Source: Legionellales bacterium (lineage in GTDB: Bacteria; Pseudomonadota; Gammaproteobacteria; Berkiellales; Berkiellaceae). Taken from it: DNA of 33,124 nt. Numbering within the stretch: position 1 is the stretch's first letter; the number at the start of each line of letters is the position of its first letter. Below, one piece after another: positions 1 through 8,434 of this stretch. The stretch is from NCBI GenBank assembly GCA_023266435.1, contig JAHFQF010000003.1:1-33124 (forward strand), written 5' to 3'. The notes below the pieces were generated by a model that did no database searches, was not told where the DNA came from, and was given only the letters and a program-made list of their open reading frames with translations. A program made the translations under genes and the position numbers.

Positions 1-57
1 GCCACCTTGTTTCAAATAGTTTATCGCTTTTAATCGTAGATCTACCGAATAGCTCAT
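1..57 (-). CDS. N-terminal fragment of an IS630-like transposase (runs off the left window edge)
   Basis: Reverse complement from 57 reads ATG AGC TAT TCG GTA GAT CTA CGA TTA AAA GCG... = MSYSVDLRLKAINYLKQGG, resembling the N-terminus of IS630-family helix-turn-helix transposase proteins. Only 19 codons are visible. Confidence 0.6.
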   Translation of the reverse strand, partial: MSYSVDLRLKAINYLKQGG

Positions 58-114
58 TGTTTTCCAAAAGCCTTATTCTAACAGAAATATTAACCCATTT
101 GAATTTTAATTAAC

Positions 115-120
115 TATAAT
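115..120 (+). promoter_or_regulatory. Candidate -10 element (TATAAT) upstream of the 832-aa ORF
   Basis: Exact TATAAT at 115-120. No good -35 at 16-18 bp spacing. Confidence 0.35.
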
Positions 121-169
121 TATCTCCAGTGTTGGTCCAATCTCTGATTGTATATCAACACTGGAGATA
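121..169 (+). promoter_or_regulatory. Perfect 14-bp inverted repeat covering the RBS of the 832-aa ORF
   Basis: TATCTCCAGTGTTG (121-134) pairs perfectly with CAACACTGGAGATA (156-169). Nested stem CAATC (138-142)/GATTG (146-150). GGAG SD at 163-166, ATG at 175. Confidence 0.75.
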
Positions 170-174
170 TCGTT

Positions 175-2646
175 ATGTCAGGTCAAAACCACCCTTTTAA
201 TCTAGAGAATTGGAAAGACGCAACGCTTGAAGCAAAGCTAGAGGCAATTTTAAGTACGTTAAGTGACGCCCATAGAGACTATAGCTCGGCAGAAATCACT
301 GATTTTAATTCTGTTTTAACGGATGCTTTAAAAATATCCGCGCAATTTGGCCCAGTAAACGCGATATTACTCTCTTTATCCTCCACCAAAAATAGTCCCA
401 TAAAAATCGCTGCTCTCCAAGTGCTCGCTGGATTTTCTGATGATCAATTGCAAACACTTGAGTCAGCACATCAACATCACATTAAGCGACTTTTTAGTAG
501 TTTTTATAGCAGTGATAATTATAGCTCTTTGTCTGATAAAAAAACGCAGCCAAAACAGTTGCATACTTGGCAAAGAGAGGCGTTGAAGCACACTTTGTCA
601 ACTATTACTGACGGAGTCTATGCATCCATAAAGGATAAGGAGAAAAAACAAGCACTTTCTACACTTTTCCAAATTTGTTATGCAACCCAAACAGAGAGTG
701 TGTTTGGCATGGATTTTATTGATCATGCTAAATATGCATCTATGCCTGATTGGCAAAAGAAGGAATGGATTCTGCGTTTAATCAAGCAGGAAAACTTTAT
801 AGAATTGAATGCTTTGTCAAAATCAAGTTTCTTTTATCAATGTATTTTTGAACAACATGAGCAATTATTTGCAAAAAACCATACAGTGGCTCGGCGTTTA
901 AATGATATTTTAGATGGGCGCCTAAAAGATTCCTTAAAACTAGTACTAGTGGGAAAGATGTATTTGAAAACCTGGAATGAGTTACCCACTATACAAAAAA
1001 CCACCCTCTTAACACAGATTATTCAAGAAGAAAATGTCGCAGCGATAACCAAGATCATTCCTTTGTTAGATGCAAAATCTTTGAAATATCTCACTTTTAA
1101 ACAGAAGAAAATGCTGCTTGAAATTGATCCAGCAAACATTTTCCCTAAGCTACCAATTACACAACAGAAGAGTATTATTTCTATACTCATTAAAAAAGAG
1201 CGGGGAAATCTCACAATTGATTCAGACAGCAAAGAATTGAAAGGACTCATTCCTTTATTGTCAAAAGAGTTATTGAGCACATTCACAGTAGAACAAAACA
1301 AAGTATTGCTCGATATGGATCCTGATACAATATTTGAAAAACTGCCGCTTGATCAGCAAAGAACCATTGTTTTTAAATTAATCACTGATTCAGAAACAAT
1401 CCCCGGCAGCAAAGAGGACTTAAAAGGATTGGCGCGTTTATTTTCTGCTGAATTGTTCCAGAGCCTACCTATCGCACAGATAAAAGCATTACTTTCAATT
1501 GAAGCAACCATTGTATTTAACAATATGCCAGTTAAGCAACAAGCGGAAATTGTTAGTACACTCATTATAGAATCTGATCAAAACGACATAAAATATTTTT
1601 TACCACTGGTAGATGAGAGTGTTTTTGAAATACTACAGACAAATGCACTTATAAAATTACGTGACATCTACCAAGAAAAAATAATTGACTTACTACCCAA
1701 TCAAGCAGCTTATGATGCAGTTTTAAAAACTTTCACAGATCAAGATGATCAAGAAGCATTTATATCAGAAGTACGAGAAAGCGTTGAACATGAGTTTTTA
1801 GAAAAAACCAAAAAAAATATTATTACGCCCGCATGGAAAGTAGCACTTTTAGAACCAAGCTATATAGCAGGGGTCAAATCACTGTTATCACAACAACAGG
1901 CTGCCTCCGCTTCTAAGACATCCATCTTAGCCAGCATAAAATCTGCTGCTAAAATGATAGGTTATGCTCTATGGTCTCTTATACCAGTTTTAAATTATCG
2001 TTTAGCTAAAAACATTGGCGATCGAGTTGATGAAAAAATATTCAATAATACAGGCATTGGTAAATGGGCAGCTAGAATTTGTAGCTTTATTCCTGTTATT
2101 AATTTGATAGGATTTCTCGGTTGCGCAGCCGCTTTAAAATTAGAGGCTAAAGCGAACGGAGTACTGACTGACACAGAAACTAAACAAATCGCAAAGAGAA
2201 AAATCAAAATGAACGACCAAGATTTTGAAGATAAGAGTCAACAACTAGAGGCTTATTATGCTAATCAACATGATACAACTTTTATCGGCACTTTTGAGCG
2301 TGCCACACAAAGTAAAGAGCAAATTCGATCGGTATTCTCTTGGATAAAAAGCAAAGTTTCAAAAGAAAAAGATTTAAAAGTTACGTATGTAAGTTTTGAA
2401 TCCACCGTTCCCCAGGAAACAGGCAGGCCAATCACAGGCAAACAGCAGAATTCTAAAATTCTTCCTGCTGAGCAGGATCTTATACAACACGTGCAAGCAA
2501 AAACACCAGAACAAGCACCTCAGTCAGCTCTCCCTATAGTTCCCAAATCTAAAGGTAAAAAAGTAAACAAGCAGGTAAGTTTTGGCACAGCAGAAGTTGT
2601 ACACGCGATAGGAGCGGAAACAACCCATATCGGACAAAAACCATAA
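175..2646 (+). CDS. Hypothetical large protein with internal degenerate helical repeats; possible secreted/effector-type protein
   Basis: Long ORF. ATG at 175 is preceded by GGAG at 8-nt spacing (the track's TTG start at 148 is less likely). Contains repeated LPxxQQxxIxxxLI.../xxPLLxxxxLxxLTxxQxKxLLxxDPxxIF modules. No family recognised. Confidence 0.85.
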   Translation: MSGQNHPFNLENWKDATLEAKLEAILSTLSDAHRDYSSAEITDFNSVLTDALKISAQFGPVNAILLSLSSTKNSPIKIAALQVLAGFSDDQLQTLESAHQHHIKRLFSSFYSSDNYSSLSDKKTQPKQLHTWQREALKHTLSTITDGVYASIKDKEKKQALSTLFQICYATQTESVFGMDFIDHAKYASMPDWQKKEWILRLIKQENFIELNALSKSSFFYQCIFEQHEQLFAKNHTVARRLNDILDGRLKDSLKLVLVGKMYLKTWNELPTIQKTTLLTQIIQEENVAAITKIIPLLDAKSLKYLTFKQKKMLLEIDPANIFPKLPITQQKSIISILIKKERGNLTIDSDSKELKGLIPLLSKELLSTFTVEQNKVLLDMDPDTIFEKLPLDQQRTIVFKLITDSETIPGSKEDLKGLARLFSAELFQSLPIAQIKALLSIEATIVFNNMPVKQQAEIVSTLIIESDQNDIKYFLPLVDESVFEILQTNALIKLRDIYQEKIIDLLPNQAAYDAVLKTFTDQDDQEAFISEVRESVEHEFLEKTKKNIITPAWKVALLEPSYIAGVKSLLSQQQAASASKTSILASIKSAAKMIGYALWSLIPVLNYRLAKNIGDRVDEKIFNNTGIGKWAARICSFIPVINLIGFLGCAAALKLEAKANGVLTDTETKQIAKRKIKMNDQDFEDKSQQLEAYYANQHDTTFIGTFERATQSKEQIRSVFSWIKSKVSKEKDLKVTYVSFESTVPQETGRPITGKQQNSKILPAEQDLIQHVQAKTPEQAPQSALPIVPKSKGKKVNKQVSFGTAEVVHAIGAETTHIGQKP

Positions 2647-2654
2647 ACTATAGC

Positions 2655-3422
2655 TTAGATATCATAAGTCATTACAAGCGGAGCATGATCGGAAAAACGT
2701 GCTGCTTTGTAGATGTCGGCAGATTGCACAGTGTTTTTTAACCCCGCCGAAACCACCTGATAATCAATACGCCAACCTGTGTTATTTTCCCAAGCGCGAC
2801 CACGATTAGACCACCAAGTATATTGATCGCTTTCTTGATTCACAACACGAAAGGCATCCACCATATTTGCTTGACCAAAAAGATTATCCATCCAAGCTCG
2901 CTCTTCAGGTAAAAACCCCGTGTGGTTTAGGTTCCCACGCCAATTTTTAATGTCATTTTTTGTATGTGCAATATTATAGTCGCCACATAAAATCAGCTGG
3001 CAATCTTTGCTTATCTGCTCTAAATGCTGCATGAAATGATCCATGAATGCATACTTCTCTATCTGTCTCAGATCGCCACTTGTCCCCGAGGGGAAATAGA
3101 TGGAAGCTACCCAGAGTTGACCAAAGCGCATGGCCACATAGCGACCCTCTGCATCAGCAAGTGGATAACCCATGCTGACACTGACTGCATCCGGTTTATG
3201 TCGGCTATAGAGCGCTACCCCACTGTAGCCTTTCTGGACTGCATCCACATAAACACAGTGATACCCTTCAGGTTGATACATGGTGTGTGTAATCTGCTCA
3301 GGGTGAGCACGCACCTCTTGTAAACACACCAGATCTGCATCGGTTGTCTGCAACCACTCAAAAAATCCCTTACGAGCCGCAGCGCGAATACCATTTACAT
3401 TCAAAGTGATGATTTTTAGCAT
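2655..3422 (-). CDS. xthA: Exodeoxyribonuclease III
   Basis: MLKIITLNVNGIRAAARKGFFEWLQ...LVCLQEVRA...CGDYNIAHTKNDIKNW...GWRIDYQ...SDHAPLVM: exonuclease/endonuclease/phosphatase family motifs. Confidence 0.95.
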   Translation of the reverse strand: MLKIITLNVNGIRAAARKGFFEWLQTTDADLVCLQEVRAHPEQITHTMYQPEGYHCVYVDAVQKGYSGVALYSRHKPDAVSVSMGYPLADAEGRYVAMRFGQLWVASIYFPSGTSGDLRQIEKYAFMDHFMQHLEQISKDCQLILCGDYNIAHTKNDIKNWRGNLNHTGFLPEERAWMDNLFGQANMVDAFRVVNQESDQYTWWSNRGRAWENNTGWRIDYQVVSAGLKNTVQSADIYKAARFSDHAPLVMTYDI

Positions 3423-3678
3423 AAGAAGTTTTATAGCTTAAATGTCTTAATTAAATATTATGCCATAAGCTGGGTGTAATCGCCGCCCAAAAGCACTTTT
3501 CAGAAATTTTGGCAGTCTGCCTTCAATTTTCATGGAAAAATGAAGGCATGGTATGAAATTTTCCAGAAGAGCCTATTTGGGAGGAACTCAGATAGCAAGC
3601 AACCTTCTGTTTACAAGCCCCCGAAATCCTCTTAATATAGTGGCATCGCTCACTTACAAATGACAATGGTATAAAATC

Positions 3679-4308
3679 ATGCAGTCTTTTCAACAACAAT
3701 TTATCTCCACTGCCGTCGATAGAAAAGCACTCTTGTTCGGAGACTTTACACTCAAGTCCGGCCTCAAAAGCCCCTACTTCTTTAACTTAGGTACACTCTG
3801 CCACGGACAAGACTGGCTACTCTTAGGACAATGCTACGCAGATGCATTAGTACATCATCAACTGCCTGGGCAAGTGTTATTTGGTCCCGCCTATAAAGGC
3901 ATCCCGCTGATCAGCGTCACAGCCCTAATGCTCGCACAAACCCATCAACGTAATTACCCTACAGCCTACAATCGTAAAGAAGCCAAAGATCATGGTGAAG
4001 GTGGCACACTGGTGGGGGCTTCGGTTGCAAATCAAACTGTGATTTTATTAGATGATGTGCTCACAAAAGGCACAGCCCTCGGCCAAGCCAAACAATTGAT
4101 AGAGCAACAAGGAGGTACTGTCGCCAGCGTACTCGTGGCCCTAGACAGACAACAACGCGAAGGCAAGCAGACCATGCGCTCTCACCTATCAGCACAATGG
4201 CAAATCCCAATCGCAGCCATTGCAGACATGCAAGACGTCGTACACTATTTGAAACAACATGGACAAGCAGCGCAGGCGCAAGTGATTCACGCTTATCTGG
4301 AAGGTTAG
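3679..4308 (+). CDS. pyrE: Orotate phosphoribosyltransferase
   Basis: PRPP-binding motif VILLDDVLTKGTA and FGPAYKGIPL; length 209 aa. Confidence 0.95.
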   Translation: MQSFQQQFISTAVDRKALLFGDFTLKSGLKSPYFFNLGTLCHGQDWLLLGQCYADALVHHQLPGQVLFGPAYKGIPLISVTALMLAQTHQRNYPTAYNRKEAKDHGEGGTLVGASVANQTVILLDDVLTKGTALGQAKQLIEQQGGTVASVLVALDRQQREGKQTMRSHLSAQWQIPIAAIADMQDVVHYLKQHGQAAQAQVIHAYLEG

Positions 4309-4322
4309 GCTCGAGGTTTGTA

Positions 4323-4538
4323 AGCGTTCAAGTGATATCCAGCAGTGACCCGCAGCCCCCACTCGCATCTTTGCTACTTCCCTCGCAAAAGCCGCCCAGA
4401 GTCTATCAAAACCCCTTTCCCTCAAACCCCGTGGAGGAGAGAAGAGTGGGGCGAAGGCCGAGAGGGCGGCTGAGCCTCAAGCTCGCTCACGCAAAGAGCC
4501 TCGGGTCTGCTCGGGTCCTTTGATACTGTTTGAACGCT
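4323..4538. repeat. Dispersed intergenic repeat, copy 1, with imperfect internal hairpins
   Basis: Shares GCTACTTCC, GCAAAAGC, GAGGAGAGAAG, GGGCGGCTGAGC, CAAGCTC, TCACGCAAAG and CCTCGGGTCTGC with 21700-21831. Flanked by 9-bp inverted repeats AGCGTTCAA (4323-4331)/TTGAACGCT (4530-4538). Confidence 0.7.
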
Positions 4539-4562
4539 GACCTCTCGTGTGGTTAAGAAGAC

Positions 4563-5957
4563 TTAAAAAACTATTTCTAGTGTCGGATCCACTTTCAATA
4601 GTTCTGCTTTCACAGTGAATTGTAATTGTTTTAAACGTTCTTCTGTATCTGCTTCAAAGCGCAAGACCAAATTCGGTGTCGTATTGGATACACGCATTAA
4701 AGCCCATGCATCTGGATACTCAATACGCAATCCATCAATGGTAATGTACTCAGCACCTGGAAAACTTGCCGTGCGGATCAGCGCTTCCATGAAGCTTTCT
4801 TTAGTAGCATCGGGTATAGCCACGTGAATTTCGGGCGTATTAATTGGATCAGGGAATTGTGCGAACAATTGCGCAGAGGTTTTTGTTTGCTTAGACAATA
4901 TTTCTAAAATGCGAATAGCACTATAAGGACCATCATCAAAACCAAACCAACGCTCTTTAATGAAAAAATGCCCGCTCATTTCACCAGCTAAAATAGCGCC
5001 TGTTTCCAACATTTTTTGTTTCAAAACAGAGTGACCTGTTTTATACCAAATGGGCTCTCCCCCACACTCACGCACAACGGCTGCCAAATGTCTGGTACAT
5101 TTGATATCAAAAATCACCTTAGCACCAGGATTGCGCGATAACGCATCTTTGGCTAATAGCATCAACTGCCTGTCCGGATAAATAATTTGGCCTTCATTGG
5201 TAACCACCCCTACTCGATCGCCATCTCCATCAAAAGCAAAACCAATGTCCGCTTTTTCTTTTTTGACCGTTTCTATCAGTAATTGCAGATTTTTAGGCTG
5301 ACTGGGATCAGGATGATGAATGGGGAAATTACCATCCACCTCACAGGCCAATGGAATCACGGTGCAGCCAATACGAGAGAATAATTGAGGTGCGACAACA
5401 CTGGCTGCACCACTACCACAATCAATAACCACTTTCATGGGTTTCTCTATCACAATGTGTGATTGTACGGCAGTGATATAATCTGGCAGTATCGGTTTGG
5501 TCTGATAGCTTCCCTGACCATTTGTATACGCCTGTTTTTCGATACGCTGTCTAATCGCTTGTACAGCCTCTCCAAAAATAGGTTGTCCGTTCAGCGTGAT
5601 TTTAAGACCGTTGTCATGCTTAGGGTTATGACTACCGGTAACCATAATGCCATTTTTCACGCCTAAATGAACCACCGCAAAATATAATCCAGGCGAAGGT
5701 ACCATGCCCACATCAGTAATGTGCATACCAGCCTCTAATAAGCCTTTAATCAAAGCCTGCGATAACTCTGGACTGCTTAATCTACCATCACGTCCCACAG
5801 CGATTTGATCTTGCCCTTGGCTACGGATTTCTGTACCCACACTGCGACCAATGTGATAAACCAACTCTGCTGTCAATGTATCGCCCGCTTTACCTCGAAT
5901 GTCATAGGCTCTAAAAACAATCGGATCAAAATGGATTGGTGTCTTTATCTCGCTCAT
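4563..5957 (-). CDS. algC: Phosphomannomutase/phosphoglucomutase
   Basis: FRAYDIRGKAGDTL, GVMVTGSHNP-type motif (GIMVTGSHNPKHDNG), FDGDGDRVGVV, GEMSGHFFIKERWFGFDDG. Confidence 0.92.
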   Translation of the reverse strand: MSEIKTPIHFDPIVFRAYDIRGKAGDTLTAELVYHIGRSVGTEIRSQGQDQIAVGRDGRLSSPELSQALIKGLLEAGMHITDVGMVPSPGLYFAVVHLGVKNGIMVTGSHNPKHDNGLKITLNGQPIFGEAVQAIRQRIEKQAYTNGQGSYQTKPILPDYITAVQSHIVIEKPMKVVIDCGSGAASVVAPQLFSRIGCTVIPLACEVDGNFPIHHPDPSQPKNLQLLIETVKKEKADIGFAFDGDGDRVGVVTNEGQIIYPDRQLMLLAKDALSRNPGAKVIFDIKCTRHLAAVVRECGGEPIWYKTGHSVLKQKMLETGAILAGEMSGHFFIKERWFGFDDGPYSAIRILEILSKQTKTSAQLFAQFPDPINTPEIHVAIPDATKESFMEALIRTASFPGAEYITIDGLRIEYPDAWALMRVSNTTPNLVLRFEADTEERLKQLQFTVKAELLKVDPTLEIVF

Positions 5958-5960
5958 TTT

Positions 5961-6416
5961 TTATTTTGTTCCTGTGTGTCCAAATCCGCCCTGACCACGT
6001 GCGGTTTCCTGAAAATCGGTGACCATTTCAAATTGTACTTGTACAATCGGTACAATCACCAGTTGTGCGATTCGAGCACCTACGTCCAAGGTATGACTTT
6101 GGTTGCTACGATTCCAACAAGAAATCATCAGCGGTCCTTGATAGTCTGCATCAATGAGCCCCACTGAGTTTCCTAAAACGATGCCATGCTTATGCCCTAG
6201 CCCAGAGCGCGGTAAAATCATGCCTGCATAACGAGAGTCTTCAATATAAATCGATAGTCCTGTTGGGATCAGTTCGCATTGCCCTGGTAACAGTGTCAAC
6301 GGCTCAGTCAACATAGCGCGTAAATCTAATCCTGCAGCGCCTGTTGTTGCATACTGTGGTAAATCAAACGTTGATCCCAAACGACTGTCTAATACTTTCA
6401 CCTGAATGCTTTGCAT
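5961..6416 (-). CDS. dut: dUTP pyrophosphatase
   Basis: [34 protein letters not shown]...[26 protein letters not shown]...[10 protein letters not shown]. Start at the second Met aligns with known Dut N-termini. Confidence 0.95.
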   Translation of the reverse strand: MQSIQVKVLDSRLGSTFDLPQYATTGAAGLDLRAMLTEPLTLLPGQCELIPTGLSIYIEDSRYAGMILPRSGLGHKHGIVLGNSVGLIDADYQGPLMISCWNRSNQSHTLDVGARIAQLVIVPIVQVQFEMVTDFQETARGQGGFGHTGTK

Positions 6417-7611
6417 CATACTGTTCTCTCACTAGCGTTAAAAGTTGATTGGCAATTTGAGATTTTGGCGCCATTGCTAACTGAACCTGACCTGCGACTG
6501 TAATGACGGTCAAGGCATTATCGTCCTTGTTAAAGGCGCAATGCTCGCCTCCTACCTCGTTCAAGGCAATCATATCACACTTTTTTGTTGCTAATTTATC
6601 TTCTGCATAAGCCAATCCCTGCTGTGTTTCCGCCGCAAATCCTACACAATACAGTCCTGCTGGATGGGCTGCTACGGCCGCTAAAATATCTGGGTTACGA
6701 ACTAATTCTAGCGTCAGGTGAGCTGCCCCTTTTTTGATTTTATGCTCGGCAGGGTGCACACAGCGGTAATCAGACACTGCCGCAACTCCAATAAAAATAT
6801 CGTGGGTAGGCGCCGCGGTTAGCACGGCTTGATACATTTGCTCTGCCGTGGTGACTTTTACACAGCGCACTCCTGTAGGCACGGGCAATTGGACTGGACC
6901 AGAGACGAGCGTTACCATCGCGCCGCGCGCCGCAGCGTCTGCGGCTAAAGCATATCCCATTTTTCCTGAGCTGCGATTCGCAATAAATCGCACGGGATCG
7001 ATGGGTTCCTGGGTAGGGCCGGCAGTCAATAACACGCTGCGCCCAGCCAAATCTTGAGGTGATGAGCAACGCTGTGACTGAATTCGAGCTACGATGTCTA
7101 TAGGCTCAAGCATGCGACCAGGGCCGATTGCACCGCAAGCTTGCTCACCTTGTGCAGGCTCAAGCACTTGATAACCTAAGGCTTTACACTGCTGTACATT
7201 GGCTTGGGTCTGAGGATGCAGCCACATGCTTTCATTCATGGCAGGGAATATCATCACTGGTGCCTGAGTGGCCAAAAGCAAGGTAGTCAACAAATCATCT
7301 GCAAAACCATGCGCAAGCTTAGCCAGGCAATGGGCCGAGGCAGGTGCGATCACAATCAAATCAGCCCACTCAGCTAATTCGATATGTGCCATACCATGTG
7401 CCACACTGACGTCAAAATCATCTTGATAGACAGGGGTTTGCGCAACTGCTTGCAGTGTCAGTGGCGTCACAAATTGGGCAGCCCGTGGCGTCACCACGCA
7501 ACGCGGAGTAGCCCCTGCTTTGACTAATAGCCTAACGAGCTCTGGCGTTTTATAGGCAGCAATCCCACCGGTGATACCCAATATGATCTTTTTGCCATAT
7601 AGCTCACTCAT
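6364..7611 (-). CDS. coaBC: Bifunctional phosphopantothenoylcysteine decarboxylase / phosphopantothenate-cysteine ligase
   Basis: [29 protein letters not shown]...FPAMNESMW...[28 protein letters not shown]. Confidence 0.95.
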   Translation of the reverse strand: MSELYGKKIILGITGGIAAYKTPELVRLLVKAGATPRCVVTPRAAQFVTPLTLQAVAQTPVYQDDFDVSVAHGMAHIELAEWADLIVIAPASAHCLAKLAHGFADDLLTTLLLATQAPVMIFPAMNESMWLHPQTQANVQQCKALGYQVLEPAQGEQACGAIGPGRMLEPIDIVARIQSQRCSSPQDLAGRSVLLTAGPTQEPIDPVRFIANRSSGKMGYALAADAAARGAMVTLVSGPVQLPVPTGVRCVKVTTAEQMYQAVLTAAPTHDIFIGVAAVSDYRCVHPAEHKIKKGAAHLTLELVRNPDILAAVAAHPAGLYCVGFAAETQQGLAYAEDKLATKKCDMIALNEVGGEHCAFNKDDNALTVITVAGQVQLAMAPKSQIANQLLTLVREQYDAKHSGESIRQSFGINV

Positions 7612-7775
7612 TATCATCCTCAGCCCCCTGAATTTGGCCATACCTTATCATGGCGACCTTTATTTTGACAGTCATATTGCACAGGTTTGCACTGAAAATC
7701 TCTGAATGATTGCCTTTTCAGTGAAAGTTTGATATAAAGTTGGGCAGTTTTGAAAGAATAACAGGAACCCATATC

Positions 7776-8012
7776 ATGGCAAGACAGTGTATGATAACCG
7801 GCGTTAAAACCGCCGTCGGCAACAATGTTGCTCACTGTAATACCAAAGTTAAACGTACTTTTAAAGTGAATGTACGTTGGAAACGCTTTTGGTTTGAAAG
7901 TGAAAACCGTTTTGTTCGCCTTTTTGTGTCCAGCAGAGGCATGCGTACTATCGATAAGAGAGGCATTGACGTCGTAGTAGACGAACTACGCGCCAAAGGG
8001 GAGAAGGTTTAA
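7776..8012 (+). CDS. rpmB: 50S ribosomal protein L28
   Basis: MARQCMITGVKTAVGNNVAHCNTKVKRTFKVNV...; ATG at 7776, 78 aa. Confidence 0.96.
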   Translation: MARQCMITGVKTAVGNNVAHCNTKVKRTFKVNVRWKRFWFESENRFVRLFVSSRGMRTIDKRGIDVVVDELRAKGEKV

Positions 8013-8015
8013 GCC

Positions 8016-8180
8016 ATGGCTAAGTCCAAAGACAATGTTAATATCATCATGCGCTCATCTGAGTCACCGTTTTTCTATACTACGTCTAAAAACAAACGTA
8101 ATAAAGAAAAGCTCGCTTTGAAGCGTTATGATCCCGTTGTGCGTAAGCACGTACTCTTCCAAGAAGAGAAAATGAAATAA
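8016..8180 (+). CDS. rpmG: 50S ribosomal protein L33
   Basis: Not in the ORF track (too short). [54 protein letters not shown], 54 aa, directly after rpmB. Confidence 0.95.
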   Translation: MAKSKDNVNIIMRSSESPFFYTTSKNKRNKEKLALKRYDPVVRKHVLFQEEKMK

Positions 8181-8189
8181 ATAAAAGAA

Positions 8190-8210
8190 AACCGCGTTAA
8201 GCGGTTTTTT
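8190..8210 (+). terminator. Rho-independent terminator 1 after rpmG
   Basis: AACCGC-GTTAA-GCGGTT followed by T-run. Confidence 0.85.
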
Positions 8211-8229
8211 TCTGCCCTGATAAAAAGAA

Positions 8230-8251
8230 AACCGCATTCAGCGGTTTTTTT
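8230..8251 (+). terminator. Rho-independent terminator 2 after rpmG (tandem near-copy of the first)
   Basis: AACCGC-ATTCA-GCGGTTTTTTT, with the same upstream ATAAAA(A)GAAA flank. Confidence 0.8.
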
Positions 8252-8399
8252 GTACTCGTGGCTACACTCTCCAAACTCATTTGCTAGACTCAGCGTTGAG
8301 AGCCATACGCAAAACCGTACAGTAGTACTTGAGGATATTGCGAGCTGGCGGAAACAACACTGTATAAAAGAAAATGAGGAAAAATATGTAGTAGAAAGC

Positions 8400-8429
8400 A
8401 AAAGACCACGCTTTACAACGTGATCTTTT
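8400..8429 (-). terminator. Hairpin terminator downstream of the desaturase gene (possibly bidirectional)
   Basis: AAAAGACCACG (8400-8410) and CGTGATCTTTT (8419-8429) pair except for one G-T/A-C position. Located just after the stop of the minus-strand desaturase. Confidence 0.6.
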
Positions 8430-8434
8430 CAAGC

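Noticed and set aside
148-174. TTG start at 148 for the 832-aa ORF (MYINTGDIV...)
   Set aside because: Lies within the hairpin loop with no SD; ATG at 175 has GGAG at good spacing.
4197-4523. 108-aa ORF across the pyrE 3' end
   Set aside because: Out-of-frame within pyrE and running through the dispersed repeat; Arg/Ser-rich translation typical of noncoding repeat DNA. Minus ORF 4189-4425 rejected likewise.
5805-6167. 120-aa plus ORF
   Set aside because: Antisense to algC and dut, both strongly supported on the minus strand.
7620-7835. 71-aa minus ORF upstream of coaBC
   Set aside because: Overlaps the coaBC/rpmB promoter region and the rpmB start; unlikely to be translated.
8126-8401. 91-aa minus ORF after rpmG
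   Set aside because: Overlaps rpmG and both terminators; low-complexity Phe/Ser translation.
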